Assembly (NCBI RefSeq): GCF_018882215.1
Contig: NZ_JACVOX010000004.1
Location: forward strand, 1 to 64,000
Length of the DNA stretch: 64,000 nucleotides
Source: Polynucleobacter sp. AP-Kaivos-20-H2
GTDB taxonomy: Bacteria > Pseudomonadota > Gammaproteobacteria > Burkholderiales > Burkholderiaceae
Direction: 5' to 3'
Positions 1 to 7,515 of the stretch are shown piece by piece. The notes below the pieces were generated by a model. It searched no databases. It was not told where the DNA came from and was given only the letters and a program-made list of their open reading frames with translations. The position numbers and the translations under genes were made by a program. The first letter of the stretch is position 1, and the number at the start of each line of letters is the position of its first letter.

Positions 1-125
1 ATATATCCACTACTACAACCATGACCGAATCAAAGAAAAGCTAAAGGGATTAAGTCCGGTTGATTACCGAACTCAATCCCTCGTGCTAACCTAACTAAAC
101 TGTCCAACTACTGGGGGTCAGTTCA
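1..125 (+). mobile_element. IS3-family (IS150-like) insertion sequence, right end only
   Basis: The window opens inside an insertion sequence. Bases 2-94 encode the last 30 residues of an IS3-family transposase. About 30 bases after its stop, bases 101-125 form a terminal inverted repeat; read from the outside inwards it begins TGAACTGACCCCC and ends TTGGACA, which is typical of the IS150 subgroup. The outer edge is therefore placed at 125. The left part of the element and the target duplication lie outside the window or cannot be checked from one end. Confidence 0.8.
2..94 (+). CDS. IS3-family transposase OrfB, C-terminal end (partial)
   Basis: This open frame enters from before the window and ends at TAA 92-94. 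The visible residues contain [22 protein letters not shown] and TQS, the usual C-terminal tail of the IS3/IS150 DDE transposase (rve integrase-core domain). The catalytic Asp, Asp and Glu lie upstream, so nothing can be said about activity. Its identity is supported by the adjacent inverted repeat ending at 125. Confidence 0.82.
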   Translation, partial: YIHYYNHDRIKEKLKGLSPVDYRTQSLVLT

Positions 126-227
126 GAAGGTGGCTTTAGTATTTCTTGCTTGCCTAGAGCAGCATCAACAAAGGCCTGAGATTCTTTGCAAATATTAATT
201 TAACTTACGGCTTTAATCTTAAGGCTA
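126..227. other. Short spacer between the IS end and infA
   Basis: No complete gene is visible. The minus strand of about 126-183 can be read as a short open frame containing AFVDAALGKQEILKPP, which has a coding look. It could be a remnant cut by the insertion sequence, but it has no start codon and is too short to identify. No clear terminator for infA is seen here. Confidence 0.3.
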
Positions 228-488
228 TCAATATCGTCTCTTAGGCACACCAGCAAAAGATTGCTTCTTCTCAAGATGTCTAAATGTAATACGGCCTTTG
301 CTCAAGTCATAGGGAGAGACCTCCAAAGAAACCTTATCTCCTGCCAATATACGAATGTGATTTTTTTTCATTCTTCCCGCTGTATAGGCAATAAGCTTAT
401 GGCCATTATCTAAAGTAATCCGATAACGAGAATCTGGCAGAATTTCATCAACCAGACCTTCCATTTCAAGCAACTCTTCTTTTGCCAT
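228..488 (-). CDS. infA: Translation initiation factor IF-1
   Basis: IF-1 binds the ribosomal A site on the 30S subunit and assists IF-2 and IF-3 in start selection. The 86-residue product is a single S1-type OB fold containing the family motifs [37 protein letters not shown] and [11 protein letters not shown]. It is longer than the 72-residue E. coli protein because of a C-terminal tail ending in KRRY; such a longer copy, distinct from the ribosomal-operon copy, is common in Burkholderiales. The start at 488 is preceded by AAGGATG at 493-499. It lies downstream of the cold-shock gene on the same strand, and a terminator-like hairpin sits between them in its leader. Confidence 0.93.
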   Translation of the reverse strand: MAKEELLEMEGLVDEILPDSRYRITLDNGHKLIAYTAGRMKKNHIRILAGDKVSLEVSPYDLSKGRITFRHLEKKQSFAGVPKRRY

Positions 489-502
489 TTAACATCCTTT
501 AT

Positions 503-533
503 AAAAATAAAAAGCCCAGTCATGCTGGGCTTT
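503..533 (-). terminator. Rho-independent terminator between csp and infA
   Basis: A 9-bp perfect stem (511-519 with 525-533, loop 520-524) is followed on the minus strand by a T-rich run (503-510). It ends the cold-shock transcript but lies only 22 bases before the infA start, so it also sits in the infA leader. Confidence 0.85.
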
Positions 534-573
534 AGGCCAGGCAAATAATTTCCGCCTGGTATTTGCTTCTGAT

Positions 574-777
574 TTAAACAGGTTGAATATTGGATGCCAA
601 CTTGCCTTTAGGGCCAGTAGTGATATCAAAAGTCACCTTTTGACCTTCAGCTAAAGACTTAAATCCGCTGCTGTTAATTGCTGAAAAATGGGCAAATAAA
701 TCTTCGCCGCCGAGTTCAGGGGTAATAAAGCCGAAGCCTTTAGCGTCGTTAAACCATTTCACAATTCCGTTTGCCAT
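574..777 (-). CDS. Cold-shock protein, CspA family
   Basis: This is a small single-stranded nucleic-acid-binding protein of the CspA family, acting as an RNA chaperone in the cytoplasm. The 67-residue product is one cold-shock domain. RNP1 is KGFGFI at residues 13-18 and RNP2 is the variant DLFAHF at 26-31, with W8 and F9 on the usual aromatic face. Length is standard. A U-rich terminator-like hairpin lies about 30 bases upstream of the start, and a strong terminator lies downstream, before infA. The sequence alone does not show whether it is cold-induced. Confidence 0.95.
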   Translation of the reverse strand: MANGIVKWFNDAKGFGFITPELGGEDLFAHFSAINSSGFKSLAEGQKVTFDITTGPKGKLASNIQPV

Positions 778-791
778 ATCTGACTATTCCT

Positions 792-819
792 TAAAAAAAT
801 ATAAAAGGGGCTATGCCCC
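792..819 (-). promoter_or_regulatory. Terminator-like hairpin in the csp leader
   Basis: On the minus strand a GC-only 5-bp stem (815-819 with 807-811, loop of 3) is followed by TTTTATATTTTTTT, then an AAGGAA ribosome-binding site and the csp start at 777. The position fits a leader attenuator. The short stem makes this tentative. Confidence 0.45.
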
Positions 820-1024
820 AAATGAGGCGAAAGTCAAGAATGGCGGGGGAGATGCTAAGAAGAACTATCGCAGAACTGCGGTATTAATTACTAGTACAAC
901 AACACTATTAGCTTGAAAATCGCTAAATGTATTTTACTCTACTTTAGTCATCAAAGATTATTTAATTACAAATCACCTCTATAACAGCCATAGGTGCAGG
1001 TAAAAGTGCTTTGGCTATCTGTTA
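820..1024. other. Intergenic region upstream of csp
   Basis: This is most of the 300-base gap between the csp start and the DUF2252 gene. It should contain the csp promoter and leader on the minus strand. No protein gene, tRNA or convincing -35/-10 pair could be assigned by eye. Confidence 0.4.
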
Positions 1025-1085
1025 GTTGCGAGTTAGAATCTACCGACCTACCAGCTATACAAAAGCCGCCCTCTAGCGGCTTTTT
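1025..1085 (+). repeat. Repeat/terminator unit, copy 1 (upstream of DUF2252 gene)
   Basis: Bases 1025-1038 (GTTGCGAGTTAGAA) recur exactly at 2531-2544. Both copies are followed by CGACCTA and then by a terminator hairpin of related sequence; here the stem is AGCCGC 1064-1069 with GCGGCT 1076-1081, followed by T's to 1085. No gene precedes this plus-strand terminator, so it either ends an unseen small transcript or is a relic. Confidence 0.55.
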
Positions 1086-1116
1086 CATTTCACTACCCAT
1101 ATGGCATCATAGAATC

Positions 1117-2523
1117 ATGACAAGTAAACTATATGACTTATTTCTAGAGAAAAATCCAAGCCTGCAAGAGCGGCTAGATTTAGGAAAATCGATTCGCAAA
1201 CAGGTTGGTCGTTCTTCAATTGGAGTATTTAATATAGAAGCTAAACGTCAAACTCCAATTGACATCTTGCTTTCTCAAGCGCGATCACGCATTCCTGAAT
1301 ATGTACCAATTCGACATGCGCGCATGGCGGTTGATCCCTTTGCGTTTTTTCGAGGTGGTGCCGCAATTATGGCTAATGACCTAAGCCGCACCCAGAGCCC
1401 ACCTATTAAAGTGCAGTTATGTGGAGATATGCATGTCAGCAACTTCGGGTTCTTTTCCACAACCGAACACCAGTTAGTCTTTGGAATTAATGATTTTGAT
1501 GAAACACTGCCCGGTAACTTTGATTGGGATCTGAAACGTCTTACAGCAAGCGCAATGATTGCCGCTCAGCAATTAGGCAAAGACTGTGTTTATGGTGAAA
1601 TGATTGTCAGGACGATAGTGAAATCCTATCGTAATTTTCTACAGCAATACTCAACCGTACCCTATACCGATCTCAAGCGAGCATATATTGATGAAAAGGT
1701 GCTAACGCAAGCTGCGGCAAAATATGCGGATCCGGTAAGTCAAAAATACTTACAAAAATTGCTTGATAAAGCGAGGAAAAATAATAGTCATGGCCTCATC
1801 GGAAAGCTCACTGAAGATACCCCAGAGGGTATGCGATTAATTAATCAACCCCCATTGATTGAGCACCCAGAACTTTCGCCCCATGGCCGCAAAATATCGG
1901 AATTAAATGATGTAGGTATAAATTTTTATATTCAGTCATTAAATCCAGATCGCAGGCATTTATTAATGCGTTACCAATGGGTTGACTGGGCTAGAAAAGT
2001 TGTCGGCGTAGGAAGTGTTGGCACTGCCTGCTGGGTAATGTATTTTGAAGGTCTCAATGCCAATGACCCACTATTCCTCCAAACAAAACAAGCCCAAAAA
2101 TCGGTATTGGCTTCATTTTTTCCGGATATACAGTTCAAATCAGAGGGAGAACGAGTTGTTCACGGTCAATGTCTAATTCAGGGGGCTCCAGACCTTTTCC
2201 TAGGCTATGGCAAGACTGCAGAAATGGATTTTTATGTACGGCAATTGCGTGACATGAAGGGTGGAATATCTGTGGGGGGCGACGGCATCAATGCCAAAGT
2301 ATTTCCTGACTTTGCAAAACTCTTTGGATGGGCATTGGCTAATGCGCACGCTCGGTCAGGTGATGCAGCTCAATTGGCAGGCTACTGCGGCAAGAGTGAG
2401 GCAATGGATGATGCCCTTGTGAGCTTTGCTACAACATATAGCAAACAAAATATGGTCGACTACGATACTTACTTAAAGGCGATCAAGTCAGGCAAGATCC
2501 CCTGCGCGACTGAAAACTTTTAA
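1117..2523 (+). CDS. DUF2252 family protein
   Basis: This 468-residue protein belongs to the DUF2252 family, whose biochemical role is not established. Residues 102-111 read CGDMHVSNFG and residues 123-129 read GINDFDE, followed by GNFDWDLKRL. The GDxHxxN and DFD pair resembles the catalytic-loop and metal-binding motifs of aminoglycoside-phosphotransferase-like kinases, so a kinase-like fold is a reasonable inference. The open frame extends upstream to 994 but crosses a terminator; the ATG at 1117, after that hairpin, is the better start. It is cytoplasmic by appearance, with no signal peptide or membrane segment. It stands alone between two related repeat/terminator units. Confidence 0.85.
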   Translation: MTSKLYDLFLEKNPSLQERLDLGKSIRKQVGRSSIGVFNIEAKRQTPIDILLSQARSRIPEYVPIRHARMAVDPFAFFRGGAAIMANDLSRTQSPPIKVQLCGDMHVSNFGFFSTTEHQLVFGINDFDETLPGNFDWDLKRLTASAMIAAQQLGKDCVYGEMIVRTIVKSYRNFLQQYSTVPYTDLKRAYIDEKVLTQAAAKYADPVSQKYLQKLLDKARKNNSHGLIGKLTEDTPEGMRLINQPPLIEHPELSPHGRKISELNDVGINFYIQSLNPDRRHLLMRYQWVDWARKVVGVGSVGTACWVMYFEGLNANDPLFLQTKQAQKSVLASFFPDIQFKSEGERVVHGQCLIQGAPDLFLGYGKTAEMDFYVRQLRDMKGGISVGGDGINAKVFPDFAKLFGWALANAHARSGDAAQLAGYCGKSEAMDDALVSFATTYSKQNMVDYDTYLKAIKSGKIPCATENF

Positions 2524-2530
2524 CCCTTTG

Positions 2531-2618
2531 GTTGCGAGTTAGAAAACGAAGTTTCGGCGCAGCCAATTTCGCTCGACCTAGTAGTTAAAAAGAGCCACTC
2601 TCTAGTGGCTTTTCTTTT
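2531..2618 (+). repeat. Repeat/terminator unit, copy 2 (downstream of DUF2252 gene)
   Basis: The 14-base block at 2531-2544 is identical to 1025-1038. Compared with copy 1, a GC-rich segment is inserted before CGACCTA. The unit ends in a terminator (see the next entry) whose loop and stem resemble those of copy 1. Confidence 0.55.
2593..2618 (+). terminator. Rho-independent terminator after the DUF2252 gene
   Basis: The stem AGCCACT (2593-2599) pairs with AGTGGCT (2604-2610) around a CTCT loop and is followed by TTTTCTTTT. It lies about 70 bases after the stop codon. Confidence 0.8.
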
Positions 2619-2683
2619 GCATCCATTTAGCCTGTATCACAAACTCAACTGCAAAAAGTCTATTGAGGTGCTACATTAGATCT

Positions 2684-3463
2684 ATGCAGAAAACGGCCTT
2701 ACCAATTAAATCAATCTTTATTTTTTCCTTTCAATTGCTTTTCTTGAATGCGGCATTTGCATGGGGAGATGAGGGACATCAGGTAGTTGGTCAAATTGCT
2801 CAATCGCAACTATCGCCTAAAGCACAGATTGAAATTAGCAAACTATTAATGTTGGAGCCCGGCTCTACTATGGTGAGCATCTCAACTTGACTAGATGAGC
2901 ATGCGACCAAGATTACCGCCCGGTGGCATTACATCAATTTTCCAAAGAAAGCCTGTTTATACGTACCCGAGAGAGATTGCCCAAATGGGGATTGCGTGAT
3001 TGCAGCCTTGGAGCAACAGACGCAGATTTTGGGATCAAAAGAGTCAGGTGAGAAAAGGCTGCTTGCACTCAAATACATTGTTCACTTTATGGGTGACATC
3101 CACCAACCTTTACATGCGGGCTATAAAGAAGATAAAGGCAGTAACACTTACCAAATCCAGGCCTTTGGTAAAGCAACTAATTTACATGCCCTTTGGGACT
3201 TTGGTCTGATTAAGAACTTAAATACCCCAACCAATGCATTGGTGCTCGACCTATCATCCAATAAGACTCAACGCGGGGATTACTTCAATATAGAACCACT
3301 CAATGCGGCTACTGAGTCCTGCAATATCGCCCATGAAAATAGGTTTTATCCAACCCGCCTAGTTGATCAGCAGTACATCAATCACTACACGCCGATTCTA
3401 GAGGTCAGACTTAGGCTTGCAGGTGAGCGACTGGCTCAACTACTCAATAAAACTTTTCAATAG
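2684..3463 (+). pseudogene. S1/P1-type nuclease, interrupted by one in-frame TGA
   Basis: The reading frame encodes a secreted zinc-dependent S1/P1 nuclease of about 260 residues, but TGA at 2888-2890 stops it. The frame is otherwise continuous. The N-terminal part has a signal peptide ending AFA, then the mature WGDEGH that supplies Trp1 and His6 of the trinuclear zinc site. After the stop come LDEH (Asp), WHYINFP (His), HFMGDIHQPLH and HALWDFG. All nine zinc ligands of the family are thus present. The family usually has Trp in S-x-W-A/L-D-E, so TGG to TGA is the simplest explanation. Start 2684 follows GAGGTG; an in-frame TTG at 2663 is an alternative. A sequencing error or TGA readthrough cannot be excluded. 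Confidence 0.85.
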
Positions 3464-3483
3464 TAATTTAAGCTTCATAAAAA

Positions 3484-3885
3484 CTATTCACAAATACCCG
3501 TCAAGAGTAAGCTGCCAGAGAAGAAACCAAAAGGTTTTTGCTTCCCTTTTACAAATTCATCAATATTCAAATAATCTACAAAGACCCCACTTTTACTGGC
3601 TGCCTTTTGGACCCAAAGTACTTTAAAGGAATTTTTCTCGCTGCCGGACGCAAGCACCTTAGGATTTTTTTGAGCGTCCATTACGTCGCCAAAAACCTCG
3701 CCCGTTTTCTTCATCACAGTAAATTTCTGCCCTATTCTTGAGTTATTTTGCAAGATCTCTAAAGAACCATCATACTTAATATGAGCATCGCTCATCACTT
3801 CGCATTGGTAAATTTTGGAATCAGCAAAGACTTGTAATGGAGAGGTCAATACGATTACGGAAAGTATATTGAATAAGTAATTCAT
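3484..3885 (-). CDS. Exported protein of unknown function
   Basis: I do not recognise this 133-residue protein. The start at 3885 gives a clear signal peptide (MNYLFNILSVIVLTSPLQVFA, cleaved before DSK), whereas the longer open frame to 3930 would put charged residues in front. The mature part of about 112 residues has two cysteines, one near each end (IYQCEV and TGICE), which could form a disulphide in the periplasm. It points toward the nuclease pseudogene and is convergent with it, with 20 bases between the stop codons. Confidence 0.6.
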   Translation of the reverse strand: MNYLFNILSVIVLTSPLQVFADSKIYQCEVMSDAHIKYDGSLEILQNNSRIGQKFTVMKKTGEVFGDVMDAQKNPKVLASGSEKNSFKVLWVQKAASKSGVFVDYLNIDEFVKGKQKPFGFFSGSLLLTGICE

Positions 3886-3968
3886 AGTTTTATCTCTTTG
3901 TAATAAGTTCGAAAAAATCTTTAGATCCACTAATTTCTTTTAATCATTCAGCCATACAAAAACCTTCA

Positions 3969-4181
3969 CTACTCATCCCAAGGAAATCTAGCGCGGGACA
4001 GCTCCTCCATGATTTCTCGTTTACTGCGACCGACCCTTCTAGAATGATTGGAGGCTTGCAGCCCTTCACCCCCATGATCCGATGGTGTTTCTGATTGCTC
4101 CCGCCCCAACTCCTCTGGTGTAGAGGATTCACTCTTAAGGTCTTCCTTCTTGGCAGGCTCTATATTGGAATGATTAGTCAT
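3969..4181 (-). CDS. Small hydrophilic hypothetical protein
   Basis: This 70-residue frame is very rich in Glu, Ser, Lys and Arg, with no hydrophobic segment, and is probably disordered. It ends RARFPWDE. GTG at 4184 and ATG at 4181 are adjacent candidate starts, and no strong ribosome-binding site is visible. A second frame on the same strand (3944-4132) overlaps it. I favour this one on composition, with limited confidence. Confidence 0.4.
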   Translation of the reverse strand: MTNHSNIEPAKKEDLKSESSTPEELGREQSETPSDHGGEGLQASNHSRRVGRSKREIMEELSRARFPWDE

Positions 4182-4212
4182 CACTTAGTACAGGGAATAA
4201 TTTAAAAATCGA

Positions 4213-4605
4213 TCAAATTAATTCAGAGATTTCAATCAAGTTCTGATCTGGGTCTCGAACATACACAGAGTTAATTTTCTGTGTAGCGCCAGTACGAACC
4301 ACCGGACCCTCAATGATGGGCCAGGCTTCAGCTTTAAGCCTTTCAATCACTTGTTGTAGTGGGCAATCAGCAATAAAACACAGATCTAACGAGCCTGGAG
4401 TTGGAATGTCGGCCTTAGGCTCGAATTCCTTACCTTTAATATGTAGGTTGATCTTTTGATTGCCGAACTTAAAGGCTTTACGCTCTACAGGCGGAGTGCC
4501 ACCAATAAAAGATTCCAGCTTCATTCCAAGAACCCGGGTATAAAAATCCACACACTCAGCCTCCTTTGCGGTGGTGAGAACTAAGTGATCTAAATGGTCA
4601 ATCAT
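4213..4605 (-). CDS. VOC (glyoxalase/bleomycin-resistance) family protein
   Basis: The 130-residue product is a single vicinal-oxygen-chelate domain. Metal-ligand candidates are visible at the expected places: His in HLVLTT at the N-terminus, His in NLHIKG in the middle, and Glu in NLIEISEL at the C-terminus. The RDPDQNLIEI signature is typical of the family. Members include lyases, dioxygenases and resistance proteins, and the substrate cannot be read from sequence. It lies 21 bases after the HMG-CoA-lyase-like gene on the opposite side of a shared minus-strand run, so it may be its upstream or independent neighbour rather than a dedicated partner. Confidence 0.85.
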   Translation of the reverse strand: MIDHLDHLVLTTAKEAECVDFYTRVLGMKLESFIGGTPPVERKAFKFGNQKINLHIKGKEFEPKADIPTPGSLDLCFIADCPLQQVIERLKAEAWPIIEGPVVRTGATQKINSVYVRDPDQNLIEISELI

Positions 4606-4626
4606 GCTTATCTTCTGATCTAGACT

Positions 4627-5562
4627 TTATTGAACGCGGCGTAATTCATCAACGTAATCTGGCTCAGGATGCAATGCGTTGGTAGTGCCGGCCTTTGCCA
4701 CCTGCCCGGGAACTTCATGACCGACAATCTTTGGTAACTCTCTTGCCAGCTGTATTAGCCTGGGAATATTCATGCCGGTGTCATAACCCATCGCATCAAG
4801 CATATGAATCGCATCCTCACTAGAAATATTGCCACTTGCACCTGGTGCATAAGGGCATCCTCCCAAGCCACCTAGAGAACCATCAAAGCGAACAATGCCA
4901 GACTGAACAGCAGCCAAAAGATTAGCTAAGCCCATGCCTCTGGTGTTGTGGAAGTGTAAGGTCAGCTGTAGGGCAGGAAATTGCTTCTGCAATGAATCGC
5001 ACATCCTCTTTACTTGATCAGGATTTGCCATGCCCGTGGTGTCGCAGATTGTTACACCTCTTACACCGAGGTCTGCAAACCGTTTTGTAAATCCTTCAAC
5101 CACCGCTTGAGAAACCTCCCCTTCCATGGGGCAGCCAAAACTGGTGGATAAGGAAACATTAATAGGGGTTCTGCCATCAACATACTTAATTACTTCAACT
5201 AATCCAGCAAAGCTCTTTTCTCGACTCATGCGTAGGTTGGCTAAGTTATGAGTCTCTGAAGTCGACATCACGAGATTAAATTCATCGGCCTTAGATTCCA
5301 AGGCGCGCTCGGCACCTCTTAAATTGGGAACTAAAACGGTGTACTCCACTCCAGGTACGCGCTTAATACGCCCCATCACTTCCTCAGCATCGCGTAGCAT
5401 CGGAATAGCTTTAGGCGAAGTAAATGAGGTCACCTCAATTTTGGCAAAGCCGCACTCACTGAGTGCATCAACCAGCTTTACCTTATCATCCGTTGGTACA
5501 AAATTGGGCTCAATCTGAAATCCATCCCGCATTACGACATCATTGAAATAAATTCTGGTCAT
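4627..5562 (-). CDS. Hydroxymethylglutaryl-CoA lyase family protein
   Basis: The 311-residue TIM-barrel enzyme belongs to the HMG-CoA lyase / DRE-TIM family, which cleaves a 3-hydroxyacyl-CoA into acetyl-CoA and a keto acid. Visible motifs are RDGFQIEP near residue 10, the divalent-metal HFHNTRG, and the lyase signature GGLGGCPYAPGASGN with the catalytic Cys. The frame could begin at 5589, inside the upstream gene. ATG 5562 is preferred because it follows the CoA-transferase stop by 10 bases and matches family N-termini. Pairing with a CaiB-type CoA-transferase suggests an operon that activates an organic acid and then cleaves its CoA ester; leucine or a related branched acid is possible but not shown. 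Confidence 0.88.
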   Translation of the reverse strand: MTRIYFNDVVMRDGFQIEPNFVPTDDKVKLVDALSECGFAKIEVTSFTSPKAIPMLRDAEEVMGRIKRVPGVEYTVLVPNLRGAERALESKADEFNLVMSTSETHNLANLRMSREKSFAGLVEVIKYVDGRTPINVSLSTSFGCPMEGEVSQAVVEGFTKRFADLGVRGVTICDTTGMANPDQVKRMCDSLQKQFPALQLTLHFHNTRGMGLANLLAAVQSGIVRFDGSLGGLGGCPYAPGASGNISSEDAIHMLDAMGYDTGMNIPRLIQLARELPKIVGHEVPGQVAKAGTTNALHPEPDYVDELRRVQ

Positions 5563-5572
5563 GGTTTTATCT

Positions 5573-6769
5573 TTATTTAGTAAATGCAATGCCGCGCTCT
5601 TTTAAAGAGGCGACCTGATCATCACTCAAACCAATGCTTTTGAGTATTTCATCGGTGTTCTGCCCAATATCTGGGGCAAGAGTCTTAATGGATCCCGGCG
5701 TACGCGATAACTTCGGAATCACGCCCGGCACATCCAACTTTGTGCCATCTTGCATCTGAATCGTTTGAATATTTTCACGGGCTTTGTAATGTGGATCGCT
5801 TGCGATATCGGCAACGGTATAAATTTTTCCTGCTGGCACGGATACAGAATCCAGCGCTTCCAATGCTTTGGTAGCGCTAACCGTTTTAGCCCACTTACCT
5901 ATAGCTTGATCAAGCTCAGCCACTCGTTTGACGCGACCATCGTTAGTTTCCAGCTGGGGGTCATTGCCTAAATCTACGCGCCCAATCACTGTCATCAGGC
6001 GCTTGAATATGCTATCACCATTGCCGGCAACCAATACATAGCCACCATCAGCGCACTGGTAGGCATTGGTTGGGGCAATACCAGGCAAGGCGCTACCAGC
6101 CGCTTGGCGTACCTCACCAAATGCGCTGTATTCAGGCAACAGGCTTTCCATGCAATTAAAGACTGCTTCATACAATGCAATATCAATAATCTGACCCTTG
6201 CCACTGTTATGGCGCTCTTGCAGAGCTAGCAAGATACCAATCACACCATGCAAAGACGCTAAAGTGTCGCCGATGCTGATACCAACCCGCACAGGTACTC
6301 TGCCGGGTTCAGCAGTGAGATGTCGCAAGCCGCCCATAGCTTCTGCAACCACACCAAATCCCGGTTTATCTCTGTATGGACCAGTCTGACCATAACCACT
6401 GATACGGAGAACAATTAACTTGGGATTGAGTTGAAGTAATTTTTCTGGATCAAGACCCCAACCCTCCAATGTTCCAGGGCGAAAGTTTTCGATTAATACA
6501 TCCGCCTCTTTTACTAGCGTCCTGACAATATCTTGCGCTTCCGCTTTTCTTAAATCCAGGGAAAGTGATTTCTTATTACGTGACTGCACTTGCCACCAGA
6601 CTGAAGTGCCATTTTTAAGAAGGCGCCACTTGCGCAATGCATCGCCCTCTTTAGGAGGTTCGATCTTGATGACATCAGCACCAAAATCAGCCAGGGTCTT
6701 AGCGGCGAATGGCCCGGCAATGAGTTGTCCCATCTCAACGACTTTTAACTTTGATAATGGCTCCATCAA
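5573..6769 (-). CDS. CaiB/BaiF family CoA-transferase (class III)
   Basis: This 398-residue enzyme is a class III CoA-transferase, which moves CoA between carboxylic acids without a ping-pong anhydride. Family motifs are clear: MGQLIAGPFAAKTLADFGADVIKIEPP at the N-terminus (with the short GPFAAKTLADFGA core), RNKKSLSLDLR, ADVLIENFRPG, and GYGQTGPYRDKPGFG. The catalytic Asp is expected in the segment around residue 170 (GISIGDTLASLHG). It lies 10 bases upstream of the HMG-CoA-lyase-like gene, so the two are very probably cotranscribed. An adjacent ATG at 6766 is an alternative start. Confidence 0.92.
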   Translation of the reverse strand: MMEPLSKLKVVEMGQLIAGPFAAKTLADFGADVIKIEPPKEGDALRKWRLLKNGTSVWWQVQSRNKKSLSLDLRKAEAQDIVRTLVKEADVLIENFRPGTLEGWGLDPEKLLQLNPKLIVLRISGYGQTGPYRDKPGFGVVAEAMGGLRHLTAEPGRVPVRVGISIGDTLASLHGVIGILLALQERHNSGKGQIIDIALYEAVFNCMESLLPEYSAFGEVRQAAGSALPGIAPTNAYQCADGGYVLVAGNGDSIFKRLMTVIGRVDLGNDPQLETNDGRVKRVAELDQAIGKWAKTVSATKALEALDSVSVPAGKIYTVADIASDPHYKARENIQTIQMQDGTKLDVPGVIPKLSRTPGSIKTLAPDIGQNTDEILKSIGLSDDQVASLKERGIAFTK

Positions 6770-6884
6770 ATCCCCTGAATTATGCTTTTATGCCCTAAGT
6801 GGGTACTTTAAATCAATCAGCAATTGATCTAATAAAAGTCCATTTTCTGAGCCTAAAACACAGCTCTTTTATGGTGGGGGTTAA

Positions 6885-7493
6885 TCAATCCTTCCAGGTG
6901 GGATATTTTTGCATCACTGAATCGAATAATTCAGATTCAAGCTGCTGATCGAGCCATTTTTTGACTGCAGGTATAGGGAGTTGCTCAAACCTTTTGGGAT
7001 CAACCATTGAAAATTGCCTAATGAATGGGAAGATAGCCACATCAACCCAAGTTAATCTGTTCCCCATTAGGTATTGGAAGTTTTGCAGCGCCTGCTCCAT
7101 AGGGATCAACATGACTTGTAATGCTTCATCGAGAACTGCTTCTGGATCTAGCTCTGGGAATCGAGCAGGGTATTTGTATTGATCTAATAGAGTCTTAAAT
7201 GGGCCATCATTTTTTTCAATCCAAGTATTGGCGATAGACTCATCTACCTCCCTCCACTCTTGAGGGTCAGACTGTTGCAATGCCCAGCGCAAGATATCCA
7301 GGCTTTGATCTAATACGAGATCATCAATCCGTAAAACAGGGACCGTTCCCTTGGGAGAGATCTGCAACATCGATTGCGGTTTATTGCGCAACTCAATCTC
7401 TCGGTGTTCAACCTGAATACCCGCATACTTCAATGCCATGCGGGCCCGCATTGCATATGGACATCTTCGATAAGAATACAAAGTGGGTGTCAT
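6885..7493 (-). CDS. Glutathione S-transferase / glutaredoxin-2-like protein
   Basis: The 202-residue protein has an N-terminal thioredoxin-like domain (residues 1-80) and a helical GST C-domain. The active-site segment is RRCPYAMRAR near residue 10, a Grx2-type CPxA start, followed by cis-Pro (KGTVPVL) and the glutathione-contacting LDQSLDI. This favours a disulphide or thiol-transfer role over classical GST conjugation. It stands alone, with short gaps to unrelated neighbours. Confidence 0.88.
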   Translation of the reverse strand: MTPTLYSYRRCPYAMRARMALKYAGIQVEHREIELRNKPQSMLQISPKGTVPVLRIDDLVLDQSLDILRWALQQSDPQEWREVDESIANTWIEKNDGPFKTLLDQYKYPARFPELDPEAVLDEALQVMLIPMEQALQNFQYLMGNRLTWVDVAIFPFIRQFSMVDPKRFEQLPIPAVKKWLDQQLESELFDSVMQKYPTWKD

Positions 7494-7515
7494 GCAATCA
7501 CTTTACTCCCAGCAA

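Noticed and set aside
126-183. Truncated gene on the minus strand beside the insertion sequence
   Set aside because: It looks coding for about 20 residues but has no start and cannot be identified; noted as spacer only.
1025-1060. A tRNA 3' end (sequence ending CCTACCA before a terminator)
   Set aside because: The T-arm and acceptor do not pair and no anticodon arm is visible upstream, so it is not a functional tRNA; kept only as a repeat unit.
2888-2890. Selenocysteine read from the in-frame TGA of the nuclease gene
   Set aside because: The family has Trp and not Cys at this place, and I saw no convincing SECIS-like hairpin just after the codon.
3944-4132. A 62-codon minus-strand frame overlapping 3969-4181
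   Set aside because: Its composition is less coherent and it lies wholly within the alternative frame region; treated as a shadow.
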